This document shows, in pieces, positions 23,181 to 33,417 of a DNA stretch of 64,000 bases. A program made the translations under genes and the position numbers. This DNA is from Chionoecetes opilio (Eukaryota > Arthropoda > Malacostraca > Decapoda > Majidae), in contig JACEEZ010022926.1 of NCBI GenBank assembly GCA_016584305.1, positions 1 through 64,000 of the forward strand. The letters run 5' to 3'. The notes under the pieces were generated by a model that saw nothing but the letters and a program-made list of their open reading frames with translations, made no database searches and was not told the DNA's origin. The stretch's first letter is position 1; every line of letters begins with the position of its first letter.

Positions 23181-24236
23181 ATGCCGTACTCCTACAGTAA
23201 CGTGGAGTATGCGGATATGGTGTTTATCTACGGGTTCTGCAATGGAAGTGCAAATGCTGCCGTACAGGAATACAGAAGAAGATACCCTAACAGAAAATGT
23301 CCCAATGTTCGAACATTTTACAGGGTATTTCAACACCTTCGTGACAAAGGATCTTTCCCTGGAATAGGTGCAACAGCTGAAAGGATAGGGGAACATGGAA
23401 AGGTGAGGCAGATTCTTCATGCAGCGGAAAACAGCCCAGACATAAGCACAAGAAGAATTTCCCTCCGACTTGGAGTTTCTCACATGAAAGCATGGAGGGT
23501 GCTGAGAAAAGAAGGTCTTCATCCATATCATCTGCACAAGGTTCAACATCTTCAGGATGGAGATTCAGTGAGGCGATTGGAGTTTTGTAAATCGCTACAA
23601 GCAAATTCCCAGCTGTGGAAATATATTTTGTTCACCGATGAGGCCACATTTACCCGTGCCGGAATGCATAATGCTCATAATGAACATTGGTGATCAAAGG
23701 AGAATCCTCACAAGATGGTAGAAAAGTAATTTCCAGCAAAGATTTTCTATTATGTCTGGTGTGGCATGATTGGTGAGCACTTGATTGGCCCACACATCTT
23801 TCAAGATCGCATTAACGGAAATATTTATGCTAACTTTTTGATAGATCACCTCCCCTCACTCCTAGATGTTCCCCTGGGCACACGGCGCCGACTAGTATTT
23901 CAGCATGACGGGGCACCCCCACACTTCAGTAAGCAAGTGAGGCAGCATCTTGACCAAACATTTCCTGGACGGTGGATAGGCCGGGGAGGACCACACCCAT
24001 GGCCTGCCAGATCACCAGACCTAACACCACTGGATTTTTATCTCTGGGGAGACATGAAATCACATGTATACAATAAGAAAAGTGACAACAAGCAAGAACT
24101 TCTGGAGAGAATAATGGCAGCTTCACAGCACATCAAGAACAAGCCAGAAATTCTAAGAAAAAGTGTTCATTCCATACTTCAGCGAGCGCAACTGTGTATT
24201 GAAGCTGATGGTGGCCACTTTGAACACTTGCTGTGA
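23181..24236 (+). pseudogene. mariner/Tc1-superfamily transposase (DD41D type), two stops
   Basis: One reading frame of 351 codons is broken only by in-frame TGA at 23691 and TAA at 23727. The first part (MPYSYSNVEYADMVF onward) is the DUF4817-like N-terminal helix-turn-helix of arthropod elements, followed by a second HTH (STRRISLRLGVSHMKAWRVL). Catalytic motifs follow: LFTDEATFTR (first Asp), FQHDGAPPHFS (second Asp) and ARSPDLTPLDFYLWG (third Asp). Counting residues, 41 lie between the second and third Asp, the spacing of the rosa/Visitor DD41D group rather than DD34D mariner. The end (AQLCIEADGGHFEHLL) is typical of the family, so the protein is full-length. It would cut and paste the element in the nucleus. 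The two close stops make this copy inactive unless suppressed. Confidence 0.9.
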
Positions 24237-24639
24237 TCATCACAACATTAAGGTAAGTCATGATGACAAGAGACAGTACGTAAGAGTAAGTAGATCGAGC
24301 TGCCGGGAGATTACTGACATCAGCTGTAGACGTTGCCACGTAGCATTTTACAGTATTAGTGTGTCAAATTTCAGCTATGCTGTCTTCATGTAATGCTTAT
24401 CAGTAAATTTAATGAATCTTTGTCTCGTTATAAGATACTGTAATGCTCCCTAATTTGTAACAATCATAATTAAACTAATGTTCATAATTTCAGAGATGAC
24501 CTCGATCCGTAAATAATCCCCATATCCAGAACCCCATATCCAGAATAATACTCCACATTACCGTAAGCGTACAACACTCTACAGCTTATTTCTCTCAAAT
24601 TGATACTAAATAAGTCATGATTTTAACTCTCCCCAAACT

Positions 24640-24951
24640 AACACTGTCCGCTAATCTGGGCGGGAGAAGGAGGGACACAGCTGATGTAGCCTCGCACGGC
24701 ACCCATCCCTACCCACTTTGCCTCTTCCTCGCCGACATAATGCCAAGTAGCCCTTTACATTATTGCTTATGACAGCCCTGCTGTTCTCATGTACTGCTTA
24801 TTTGGTAAATAACAGCCATCTATTAATATCGATTGTGTAGTTAAAACTTATAAGATACTGTAATTGTCCATAACTAGTAGAAATTATGATTAAATAATTC
24901 ATTATTTCACCGGGGGACATACGCGCGAGTGCACATCTCATACCTCCTGCC
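24640..24951 (-). repeat. right terminal inverted repeat
   Basis: Reverse complement of 22842-23153 with few mismatches. It ends TCATACCTCCTGCC. Confidence 0.9.
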
Positions 24952-24991
24952 AAGATAAAGAGACAGATAAAGAAAGATAAAGAGACACCTG

Positions 24992-25168
24992 TTAATCCAC
25001 CTCGTACTCGGGCTCAAACATATAGGATCCCATGACAATCTGAGGTTCGTTTTCCTCATAGTATACGCGACCAACGTCATTTCTTTCGGTGTCAGATTGA
25101 GCATCGTACTCTAAATCTGTCACAGCGACAGATTCACTGTCTGACACCGAAGTACAATCGCTCATCAT
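24992..25168 (-). CDS. short acidic ORF of the TTAA element (58 aa)
   Basis: The frame starts MMSDCTSVSDSESVAVTD, is rich in Asp, Glu and Ser, and ends at VMGSYMFEPEYEVD and a TAA. The acidic start followed by a YMFEPE motif is, as I recall, the typical N-terminus of transposon-linked proteins with a P2X7-C-terminal-like cysteine-rich domain in aquatic invertebrates and fish. That identification is an inference. The cysteine-rich part is absent: 40 bp beyond the stop lies the mariner-like insertion. GAGGTGGAT near the end could instead be a splice donor. It is too short to call functional. Confidence 0.45.
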   Translation of the reverse strand: MMSDCTSVSDSESVAVTDLEYDAQSDTERNDVGRVYYEENEPQIVMGSYMFEPEYEVD

Positions 25169-25680
25169 AACATTTGCCGACAGGTGCCAGACAGAGTGTC
25201 TGCGGGCGTCCCTGTTCTGACGTCATCAATAACAGTCGTAGCCCTGTTGGAGGGAAGATTTTTTTTTCGCGCGCTTTTTACAAAAGTCGTGTTTTTTACG
25301 GAAATAAGGCCTGGAAATCAATTATTTTTGGTGGATTAGGTGTTTTGAATGTACATTCAACATAATTCGGCAAAAAAAAAATGGGTCTGGACGACTACTT
25401 TAAGTAAATTGCATGAAAAATACAAATTTTTAGCTACAAATTTTGTTAAATGTAGATGTTGCAAATATCAGATATGTCGTTATGTAAAGCTATTTATTGG
25501 TGCCAATTAAATAATTAAATGACTAAACTATTATATATAAAATTTTTGTGTTTAATTTCATATTCATAATTTTACTATACACGTACGGCATATTCTTGGA
25601 AAACTCTTGGGTATTATAATAAAGTCTTCAACCTGTTATATCATTTGAAAGCACAATAATCATAGGGAATTGTTAAGTAG

Positions 25681-25878
25681 TGCACCAGGTTGATGAGGAG
25701 TGTATAAACGGCGTGGTAGCTTCCAGGTTTATTGAGGCCTGAAAGGCAGCCGCTTCTGAACTGACGACAGGACAATCACCAGTTACCAACTCACTTACTA
25801 TGAACCTGAACAACACAACAAGTCGAATCTTCGTAGCTACCCTATAAACCCAGCACAACAAGTGCCTATACTATATAT
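25681..25878 (-). mobile_element. Ty3/gypsy 3' LTR
   Basis: On the minus strand a purine tract (AAGGGGGAAGGA, about 25881-25892) is followed by the LTR, with TGTTGTGCTGGG about 20 bases on, AATAAA near 25725 and an end in GGTGCA at 25681. The exact 5' border is uncertain because the other LTR is not in the window. Confidence 0.55.
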
Positions 25879-25989
25879 TCCTTCCCCCTTAAGTCTTTAA
25901 CTAGGACTTATATATTAATAAACATTTACAAATTATTCAGTTGCTAACTAAACATATCCATTGATATCCAAGGCGATCAGGAGCTTGCC

Positions 25990-26583
25990 TTATACGACTG
26001 GAACGCCTCGGCATCGGAGTGGTGTCGAGATTCGCAGCAGCTGTTGCCTCAGTCTTGCTTCAGTAACTGGAACACTCGGCACAGGAGAGTTCGAAACCAC
26101 AGGAGCTTCGACCTCAGGAACCGGAGCATTCTGCACCGGAGAAGGCGGAGGGATTTCCCCAGGAATAATCTGGGGCGGGTGTCTGATCAGTGGTTCGGGT
26201 ACCGGTTCTCTAAAATAAGAAGGTTCAACATCATTAGGTATCATAATGGCTTCGGTGTTGCGGATTCTAATGTGGTCAACATGTCTCCTCACCACATGAC
26301 CGTCAACTAGCATTATCATGTAAGACAACGGACCGGTTGTCGACTGGATAGTTCCCGGAACCCATTCGAACTAGGGACCACCAAAATGCGTATACACTTG
26401 ATCTCCCTCCATGAAGTATCGAGTCCTGGCACGCACGTCATGAGACTCGCATTGAGTTGCCTGCCTCCTCAGGACCCTGGTATTAAGGTCACTTTGGATC
26501 ATAGAGAGATGAGTCCGCACCCCTCGGTTCATGAGTAGCCGTGAAGGAGTCTGCTGGGTAATGCTCTGCGGGGTATTCCTATA
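25990..26583 (-). pseudogene. Ty3/gypsy integrase C-terminal part
   Basis: On the minus strand the frame reads YRNTPQSITQQTPSRLLMN, then a RARTRYFMEGDQVYTHFGG segment, one TAG stop at 26367-26369, and GPLSYMIMLVDGHVVRRHVDHIR at the end. This is the classic C-terminal region of Ty3/gypsy integrase, which binds DNA and helps insert the element. A Pro-rich tail follows to 25990. It continues directly from the segment at 28501-30420, from which it is separated by a non-LTR insertion: the protein breaks within the FLFYRNTP-like motif. The stop codon makes it non-functional. Confidence 0.85.
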
Positions 26584-28500
26584 CTGTGAGCACTGACAGC
26601 AGACCTTTTTCTGTCTCCTTTTACTGTCTCTATTCTCATTTTCAATCCAAAGCTGGCTGTTGCGTATATGTGCGCAATGACATCACTTGCTCTCGTGCCC
26701 ACGGCCTTGAATCTTCCGAATTTTCTACCATCTTGCTTCGACTTCAATGCCACTCTCATACTAAATTTATCTGTGCTGTATATTCCTCACCTAACTCCTC
26801 TGACTATGTAAAATTCTTCAACTATTTTACATCAAAAGTGGAGCACATCTCATCTCATTTTCCTTTAGCAGAAATTTCCATTCTTGGGGACTTCAATGTT
26901 CACCACCAGCTTTGGCTATAATCTTCTTTCACTGACCAACCTGGTGAACAAGCCAACAACTTTTCTATCCTCCAAGACCTAGAGCAGCTGGTGCAGTACC
27001 CTACCCGTATTCCTGACCGCCTTGGAGACACGCCCAACATTCTTGATCTTTTCCTAACTACTAACCCTTCTGCTTACTCTGTGAAACTATTCTCTCCGTT
27101 GGGTTCTTCCGATTACAATCTTATTTATGTAAACTGTCCTATCGCTCCGGTGCCGCCTCGGAACCCACCTAAGCGGAGGTGCTTCTGGCACTTCAACTCA
27201 GCTAAGTGGGAAGACCTAAGGCAGTACTACTCTGATTTTCCATGGAATGATTACTGCTTCCATGTCAAAGACCCATCTCTTTGTGCAGAGCGCATAACTG
27301 AGGTCACAGTCTCTGGCATGGAGGCGTACATTCCACACACTTTCTCTAATCCTAAAGCCCGTCAGCCTTGGTTTAACTCTGCTTGTTCTCATGCTGTCCT
27401 AGATTGTTCTTCTCCTAAATCTATCAATAGTGGTGTTCCCCAGGGTTCTGTCCTATCACCCACTCTCTTTCTATTATTCATTAATGATCTTCTAAGTCTA
27501 ACTCAAAGCCCTATCCACTCCTACGCTGATGATTCTACCCTGCATTTTTCAACGTCATTTATTAGACGTCCAACTCATCAGAAACTAAGTGATTCACGGA
27601 GAGATGCCACCGAGCGCCTAACTTCTGATCTTTCTATAAGTTCTGATTGGGGCAAAGCAAACCTTGTTTTGTTCAATGCCTTAAAAACCCAATTTCTTCA
27701 CCTATCTACTCGACAAAACCTACCAGATAACTATCCCCTCTTCTTCAATGACACACAACTGTCTCCTTCTTCTACAATGAACATTCTAGGACTAACCTTT
27801 ACTAAGAATCTGAACTGTAAATCTCACATCTCATCTCTTGCTAAAACAGCTTCTAAGAAGTTAGGTGTCCTGTGGCGTCTGCGTCCTTTTTTTTCTCCCT
27901 CTCAATTGCTTGCTCTCTACAGGGGCCTTATCCGCCCATGTATGGAGTATGTCTCACATGTTTGGGGAGGATCCACTCATACAGCTCTCCTAAACAGGGT
28001 TGAGTCAAAAGCTTTTCGTCTCGTCAACTCCCCTCCTCTGACTGACTGTCTTCAATCTTTAAATCACCGACGCAATGTTGCTTCTCTTGCTCTCTTCTAC
28101 CGTTATTTTCATGCTCACTGCTCTTCTGAACTTGCTAACTGCATGCCTCCCCCCCTCCGCGGCCCGCTGCACAAGACTTTTTACCATCTCATCCCTATTC
28201 TGCATTTCCAAATGCAAGAGTTAATCAGTATCTTGACTCTTTCATCCTTCCCACTGGTAAACTCTGGAACCTCTTCCTGTTGTATTTTTCCACCTTTCTA
28301 TGACTTACATCTTTTCAAAAGGACGAGTAACAAGACACCTCCCGAACGAAATTGGCCCACCCCTCTTTTCTATGTAATTCCTTACGTCTTCTTATAGGAA
28401 TGACAACTAGGCGGGCTTTGTGTTACCCATTTTTGTTTGTGGCCCCTTGGCCAGTCCTTTGTGATGTAAAAAAGAAAGAAAAGAAGGAAAAAAATTTTGA
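26584..28500 (+). mobile_element. non-LTR (Jockey-like) retrotransposon, 5'-truncated
   Basis: The insertion breaks the gypsy integrase. Gypsy sequence stops at about 26583 and resumes at 28501, with ATA on both sides as a possible minimal target duplication. It ends in an A-rich tail (AAAGAAAGAAAAGAAGG). The 3' untranslated region (28398-28490) is shared with a second truncated copy at 49148-49294 on the minus strand. The family belongs to those highly repeated in crab genomes. Confidence 0.85.
26586..28397 (+). pseudogene. non-LTR endonuclease/reverse transcriptase, internally deleted
   Basis: A single frame runs from the truncated start to 28397 with one TAA at 26922. Residues about 1-270 are the apurinic-like endonuclease, with AEISILGDFNVHH (catalytic GDFN) and [12 protein letters not shown] (SDHN-like). 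The frame then passes from [14 protein letters not shown] directly into [20 protein letters not shown]. In intact relatives several hundred residues including RT fingers and the first catalytic Asp lie between, so a large in-frame deletion has removed them. The palm motif [11 protein letters not shown] (YADD) and the thumb and C-terminal region ([17 protein letters not shown]) remain. The protein cannot prime or copy RNA. Confidence 0.9.
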
Positions 28501-30420
28501 ATAGAAAAACGGTTTGATTCGAACACTCAAGTTAAGGAGTTTATCCATCTCCCTCATACAGCCTTGAAGTCTCCCGGACGGCTCGTTTTACCAAGCCGTT
28601 GGTGGATGGGATGTCTCGGGGCTGCCTTTTATGTGCTTGATGTCGCTCTTCTGACACTACCTTACTAAATCTCACTAGTGAAAGCAGTCCCATATCTGTA
28701 ACTATTGTAACAGGAAGACCATGACTCGCAAATAGGAACTTAAAGCGTCTGTTGTGGCGTTATTAGAAGTATTAGGGACTAACTTAACTCTCAGCCATTC
28801 GAATGGGAGTCAATTCACAATGAAAAAAAAAGTTTACCCATAAATGGCCCAAGCATGATTCAACGTGTATTCTTCGACCACAGGATAGAAGGCCCCTCCA
28901 AGGTGTAGTTTCAGCAACCTCAGGGGCATTTTGATGGTTCATCACAGTGGCTGCAAGCTTTCACAGTACTCTCACGTTCATATCTATCAGGCCACCCACA
29001 CTTCAGCTTACGACTCAGCGCTTCATCCGTTTACCATACCAAATGTGGGTGCGTGAATTAGTCCCAGCACACCATCTCGGCGATCCCTCTGGTCTAATTA
29101 CACGCGAAACCCACAGGAGACCAAACCATCACTTAAGAGATATGTCATACCTCCATGATGTAATAAGGCCCATAGCCCAACCCAAGGATCTTTACTAGGC
29201 CAACCCATTGAACCCACTGCAACAATGTGAAGATTGAGCTCACGTTGAGTCCCCCTTCGTATGACGGCAGCATTACTACTCAGCAGAGTCAGCAACCCAA
29301 TCACTACATCAGATCCGCCGACGTATGTACTACGTTGGGCAGGTCAGGGAGTGGAAGTCTACTCAGGGCGTCTGCATTTGATGTCTGGGCCCTTTTTTTA
29401 CTGAATATTATAGTCAATAAGCAGATAAGGTAAGCGCCCAAACCCCCCAACGCCGAAACACGGGTGAGGCCATGGTAGGAGTAGGAGAAGCTGCATTTCT
29501 TCCGAACAGTAAGTTAAAGGCTTATGATCCGGCACTAGGGTGAATTTTTCTACCGTATAAGATACGATGAACTTAACACGTCAAACACTAGAGCCAGGCC
29601 CTCTCTATCAAGCTGAAGCGTAGTAGCTTTTGCTAGTAAGGGTGCGGGACTGCAAACGCACTGGTCGCTTCAGTACCATCTGGAAAAAACTTATGCGGAG
29701 CACAACACCCAACCTAGGGACTGGCGGTCACACTCTAGCAGGAGAGGAAGTCGGGATTATAGTGAACAAGCACTTGTGAAGGTACTAAGGATGTCACAGT
29801 CGCCGCGAAAGGTTCCCGCTCGCTTTACCCCACTTCAGGGCAACATCCTCTTGATCAGGTGGTACACGGTTATAAAATATCACGACAAGTGGAAAGAAAA
29901 ATAGCAAAGTAATTATGACACCCGAGAAATGATCTTAACTCGGCCTTGTTGATGTAAACTAGGCGCCCTCCGTTACAGCCCTTCGTTACTCTCGCCGTGG
30001 ATGGAGTCCTTCAGCATCAATACGAGACCCAAATACTCTACAGACGGGTAGAAAAAAACGAACACTTCGTTTCGTGCCCTGTAGCACCCGCTTGATGGAG
30101 ACGCTCATTACTTGCATCAGGTTGCGCGAGATGTCCTCGCCATCTTCACGAGGTGATCAAAATGTCATCAAGATAGACGCTAACACCTTGTAATCCTCAA
30201 AAAACATTGCAGATGATGCGCTGAAAAATACCAACAAGAAGCATTAACTCCAAAAGGTAACCGTCTCTTAACCTTGAGAGTCCCCATGTGAGTGTTTACA
30301 GCAGGTATTCTTGGTGGCGGTCATCTATAGGAATTGGAAATAAGTGGAAAGCACAATCAATTTTAGAGAATTTTTCCCTCCGTAACCCACAAAATAATCC
30401 TCGATTGGCCCCAAAAGGTA
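28501..30420 (-). pseudogene. Ty3/gypsy pol: RT, RNase H and integrase core, decayed
   Basis: Reading the minus strand across frames from 30400 downward: LDCAFHLFPIPIDD (RT), RLPFGVNAS, VYLDDILIT (the YLDD catalytic motif, about 30160-30175), HQAGA, INKAELRSFL (about 29950), then RNase-H-like TTLQLDREGLALVF (about 29620) and KKGPDIKC near 29390. Integrase follows: GPFMGKLFF, IDSHS, TDMG and TAFTSEI, and STNGLVKRAVRE at about 28590. Catalytic Glu of the usual NGxxER motif is Lys here. Many frameshifts and stops occur. Gag, protease and the upstream LTR are not seen, so the copy is 5'-truncated near 30.5 kb. Confidence 0.8.
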
Positions 30421-30539
30421 CACAACAAAACAAAACGTTAGGCATGGTGACTAACTTAGCATTATAAATGAACAAATTACAAAAATATCAACAGAGTGGC
30501 GACCAAACAATAAGGTGGCCATCTAGGGTTTATTACGAG

Positions 30540-30784
30540 GCGTCCTCCCGACGTCGTCGTACCGCGAAAAAAAAAATGAGTTTGCAAAATTTGAAACCGT
30601 TATAATATTATACTTGCAGATACAAAGCATAAACAACGCTGAAACAGGGTTCCCAGTAAACATATTGGCTTCTGCGTGGCCTGTGTCGGCTTGTGCCGGG
30701 TACGTATAGGCACCGGCGGTGTAGCGTCTGTGGAGGTTTTGGTTATCCCAGAAGGTTGTGTTTTCGGATGCCATGTAGCCGCGC
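30540..30784. other. unassigned sequence
   Basis: No gene or repeat terminus recognised between the gypsy remnant and the LTR-like repeat. Confidence 0.4.
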
Positions 30785-31095
30785 CCAGAGTCGATGATTA
30801 CTTTTCATTTTTCATCCCGCCGCGCGGAGAGGCAACAGCTTGCTCCCGGCTCCTGCCTCCCCCAGCCGACCCCCACAGGCCGGAGATTTCCGTGGCGGAT
30901 TAATTCGCCCGAGATACTCTGGGGGATAACACTCATCTCATCATTTACACATTTTTTCTCATATTCACTCGTCTTTCTTAAAGTATATCTTTTTGCGTCA
31001 TATTACCCTAGTAATGTGCAATATATATAAGCCACACTCGGATGAGACGAAGTCTTCTTGTAAATCAAGGAAAGCGTAGCTTGCGTGGTACTCAA
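30785..31095 (+). repeat. LTR-like repeat, copy 1
   Basis: It contains CGCGGAGAGGCAACAGCTTG, CCGGAGATTTCC, a TATA-like ATATATATAAG (about 31020), GATGAGACGAAGTCTTCTTG and AAGCGTAGCTTGC. The same order occurs inverted at 32230-32545 and diverged at 31150-31460. The TATA-like box and terminal layout suggest an LTR, but no internal coding region was recognised. Confidence 0.6.
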
Positions 31096-31149
31096 TCACG
31101 GGAGCGAGACACAGTGAGGCAGCGGCCTCTCTCAACTGCCTGTTGTCTT

Positions 31150-31460
31150 CGTCAGGTGGCAGGCCTGTCCCTCCACAATATCGGGTAATGATTCACTCAT
31201 GTAGCGACATGCTTTGTTCTCCGTCAGAAGCAGGACTAGCTGGCCATTCCTCAGTCAAGAGGCAGCTCGGCATATCGCACCATGTAGCGAACCTCATCTT
31301 GTTTCATTATTATACATTATTTCTCACCTCACTGTCTTGTTACGTATATCTTTTGCGTCTTCGTTTATACAGTAATGTGAATTAATATAGCGCAACTCGA
31401 TGAGATATTACTTACTGTACGAATCCTAAGTTGTAAATAAAGGTAGCGTAGCTTGGACTG
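31150..31460 (+). repeat. LTR-like repeat, diverged copy 2
   Basis: The second half matches copy 1: CTGTCTTGTTACGTATATCT, TAATGTGAATTAATATAGCG, CTCGATGAGATATTAC, GTAAATAAAGGTAGCGTAGC. It contains an AATAAA that is changed to AATCAA in copy 1. Confidence 0.5.
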
Positions 31461-32229
31461 TTAAAATCTGGCCTTCCTTGTCTACACTACTCGTACATGT
31501 AGCTATAGGTGCCAGGGGGCATGACAGGTTCTGCTTTCCGGTTTTTTCCCCGTACTGAATGAAGTTTTCATTTCAGTGATTGCATTTGTTTATATATTGC
31601 TTCCTCTTAACTGAGGAAATCTTTGTATTGAAGTCGTAATACGGTGTGTATGATTGGTATTGCATAGTAGACGACTATATCGGCTCTATAATAACTTGAG
31701 CTTATCTAGAATGGAAATCATTCTCACACAAAATGCCACCATGGCGAGGAGCTAGCTGGTGGAAGTAAAACAAAATTGTCTAGCTGACTCTTGTCACTTA
31801 ATTTTTTAGTCTACTACGTAGCCGTCCCTATATGCCCTAAGTGATGAAAATGGAACTGTTTGAGACAGTAAGGTTTTATGCTTGAAATGTAATGACCAAT
31901 ACTAATGGATGCAGAAACTGCTGGATGCTAATTTGCATTGTGAGCAATTTGCCTAATGACCTATTTAGGCATATCGTATTTTCTTCCTTATTAAGCCGCC
32001 TATAGAATTGTCTACATTACACCGATATTTGGAGGGACAGGGCTGCCACTGGACGAAGAACAACAGGCAGTGTTGAGAGACAGCTGGTTATCGGCTTTCC
32101 CATGACTGAGGTGTGTTCAGCGGCCTCTGAGATAGAAATAACATGCTGCCGTTACATGTTGAGATACCTGCGCTGCCGTGACAGAGAGTGCAAGGCAAGG
32201 CCTCCGGACGAAACGCACGCCCTGTATAC
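31461..32229. other. unassigned sequence between inverted LTR-like repeats
   Basis: No coding domain recognised on either strand. Confidence 0.4.
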
Positions 32230-32545
32230 ATGCTAACCGTAACAAGCAAGCTACGCTTCCCTTGATTACAAGAAGATTCGTCTCTCATCGAGGTGCCTTA
32301 TATATATTCACATTAACTGTGGTAATAAGACGCATAAGATGTACATTAAGAAAGACAGTGAAGATCGAGAAAAAAGGATAATGATCGAAGATGAGTGGTT
32401 AAATCCAACCCAGAGTATCCTACAGCGAATATTAATCGCCACAGGAAATCTCCGGCCGTGGACTGTCGGCTGGGGAGGGCAGGAGCCAGGAGCAAGCTGT
32501 TGCCTCTCCGCGAGGCGGGATGCAATGAAAAGTAAAACCTCGTAC
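32230..32545 (-). repeat. LTR-like repeat, copy 3 (inverted)
   Basis: Reverse complement carries GAGAGGCAACAGCTTGCTCC, GGCCGGAGATTTCC, ATATATATAAGGC, GATGAGAGACGAATCTTCTT and GAAGCGTAGCTTGC in the same order as copy 1. Confidence 0.65.
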
Positions 32546-33410
32546 CTCTGGCGCGCTCATGGCTGCGCGAAAACAACAAACGGATAACCAAGCCTCCCAG
32601 GACGATACACCGCCGCCTCATCAAGTGAACTGCCGCAGCACTTTGTGGAACCGATTTCGCCTGAGCGAGTTAGGCTGCGCCCTGGGGTCGGAGTGTTGAT
32701 AGGAAGAATTTGAGTGCGTGCGAGCCGCTTCAATACTCTTATCTCAAACGCTCTCCTTTTTTACTGTGCGCAACTCGGCGTGGGCCCCGTTTCGAGTTGC
32801 CACCGAGCGCCCCAAGCCAAAACCTTGGGCACCGCGTTTCTGTGAGTGTGTGACGGTCATGACAACAACACATGGCCGCCCAAACAGAGACGAATTGAGA
32901 CAAATTTATGCTATTCATGCCAATTACAGTCGAAAGACTACAATTGTTATCCCCGCAGCATGCATGGACAGCACTGCTAAAGTACTGTACTTGGAGCTGT
33001 CCTACTTCTAATTAATAATGAAAAAAATACGGTAAATTGGAGTGATAATTGACGATTATTGTAGTGGTCCACTTGATGAACAGTGTCGAGGGAGCGTTTG
33101 ATAAATTTATTTAAAAGTTCACCCCACTTAAAATCCCCTTATAAAGCATTAGGTATCTCAATAGTATTTGTTAATATATGTGCAGTTTAAACCAATACAA
33201 GTCGGTGGTTTTCGATATCCCAGAACAGTTAATTCGCATCATAAGGAGTTATTTCTAACCCTACAATAGACGGCAGGGTATATGTGCAGTTCAAAAAACC
33301 AATTACACGATCGACTGGTAAGTTCCTGCCACGGTTTCGTCTCATCGCCTAAGGAGTATTATGACCCATACAAAAAATAAACATACAAGGTTTGGGGCGA
33401 GTGAGGTAAG
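32546..33410. other. unassigned sequence
   Basis: An open frame of 97 codons at 32718-33011 has no recognised domain. Nothing else is supported. Confidence 0.4.
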
Positions 33411-33417
33411 GGTTGCG

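Larger units (their letters stand above)
22842..24951 (+). mobile_element. mariner/Tc1-like transposon with 312-bp inverted repeats
   Basis: A complete 2.1-kb element: 22842-23153 and 24640-24951 are inverted repeats of about 312 bp with only scattered mismatches (GGCAGGAGGTATGAGATGTG at the outer left, mirrored at the outer right). The transposase frame starts 27 bases inside the left repeat. No clear target duplication was identified. The insertion splits the TTAA-flanked element. Confidence 0.9.
22416..25403 (-). mobile_element. TTAA-flanked DNA element, interrupted
   Basis: The left end reads TTAA AGTAATCGTCCAGACCAT and the right end ATGGGTCTGGACGACTACT TTAA, giving an 18-19 bp terminal inverted repeat with TTAA on each side. 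TTAA targets are typical of piggyBac and Kolobok superfamilies. Removing the mariner-like insertion (22842-24951) leaves about 870 bp, too short for an intact transposase. The right part carries a short acidic frame (24992-25168). A third copy of the left end, with one extra base, lies at 42100-42240. Confidence 0.7.

Noticed and set aside
32718..33011. 97-codon frame as a host gene
   Set aside because: No recognised domain and no repeat or splice evidence.
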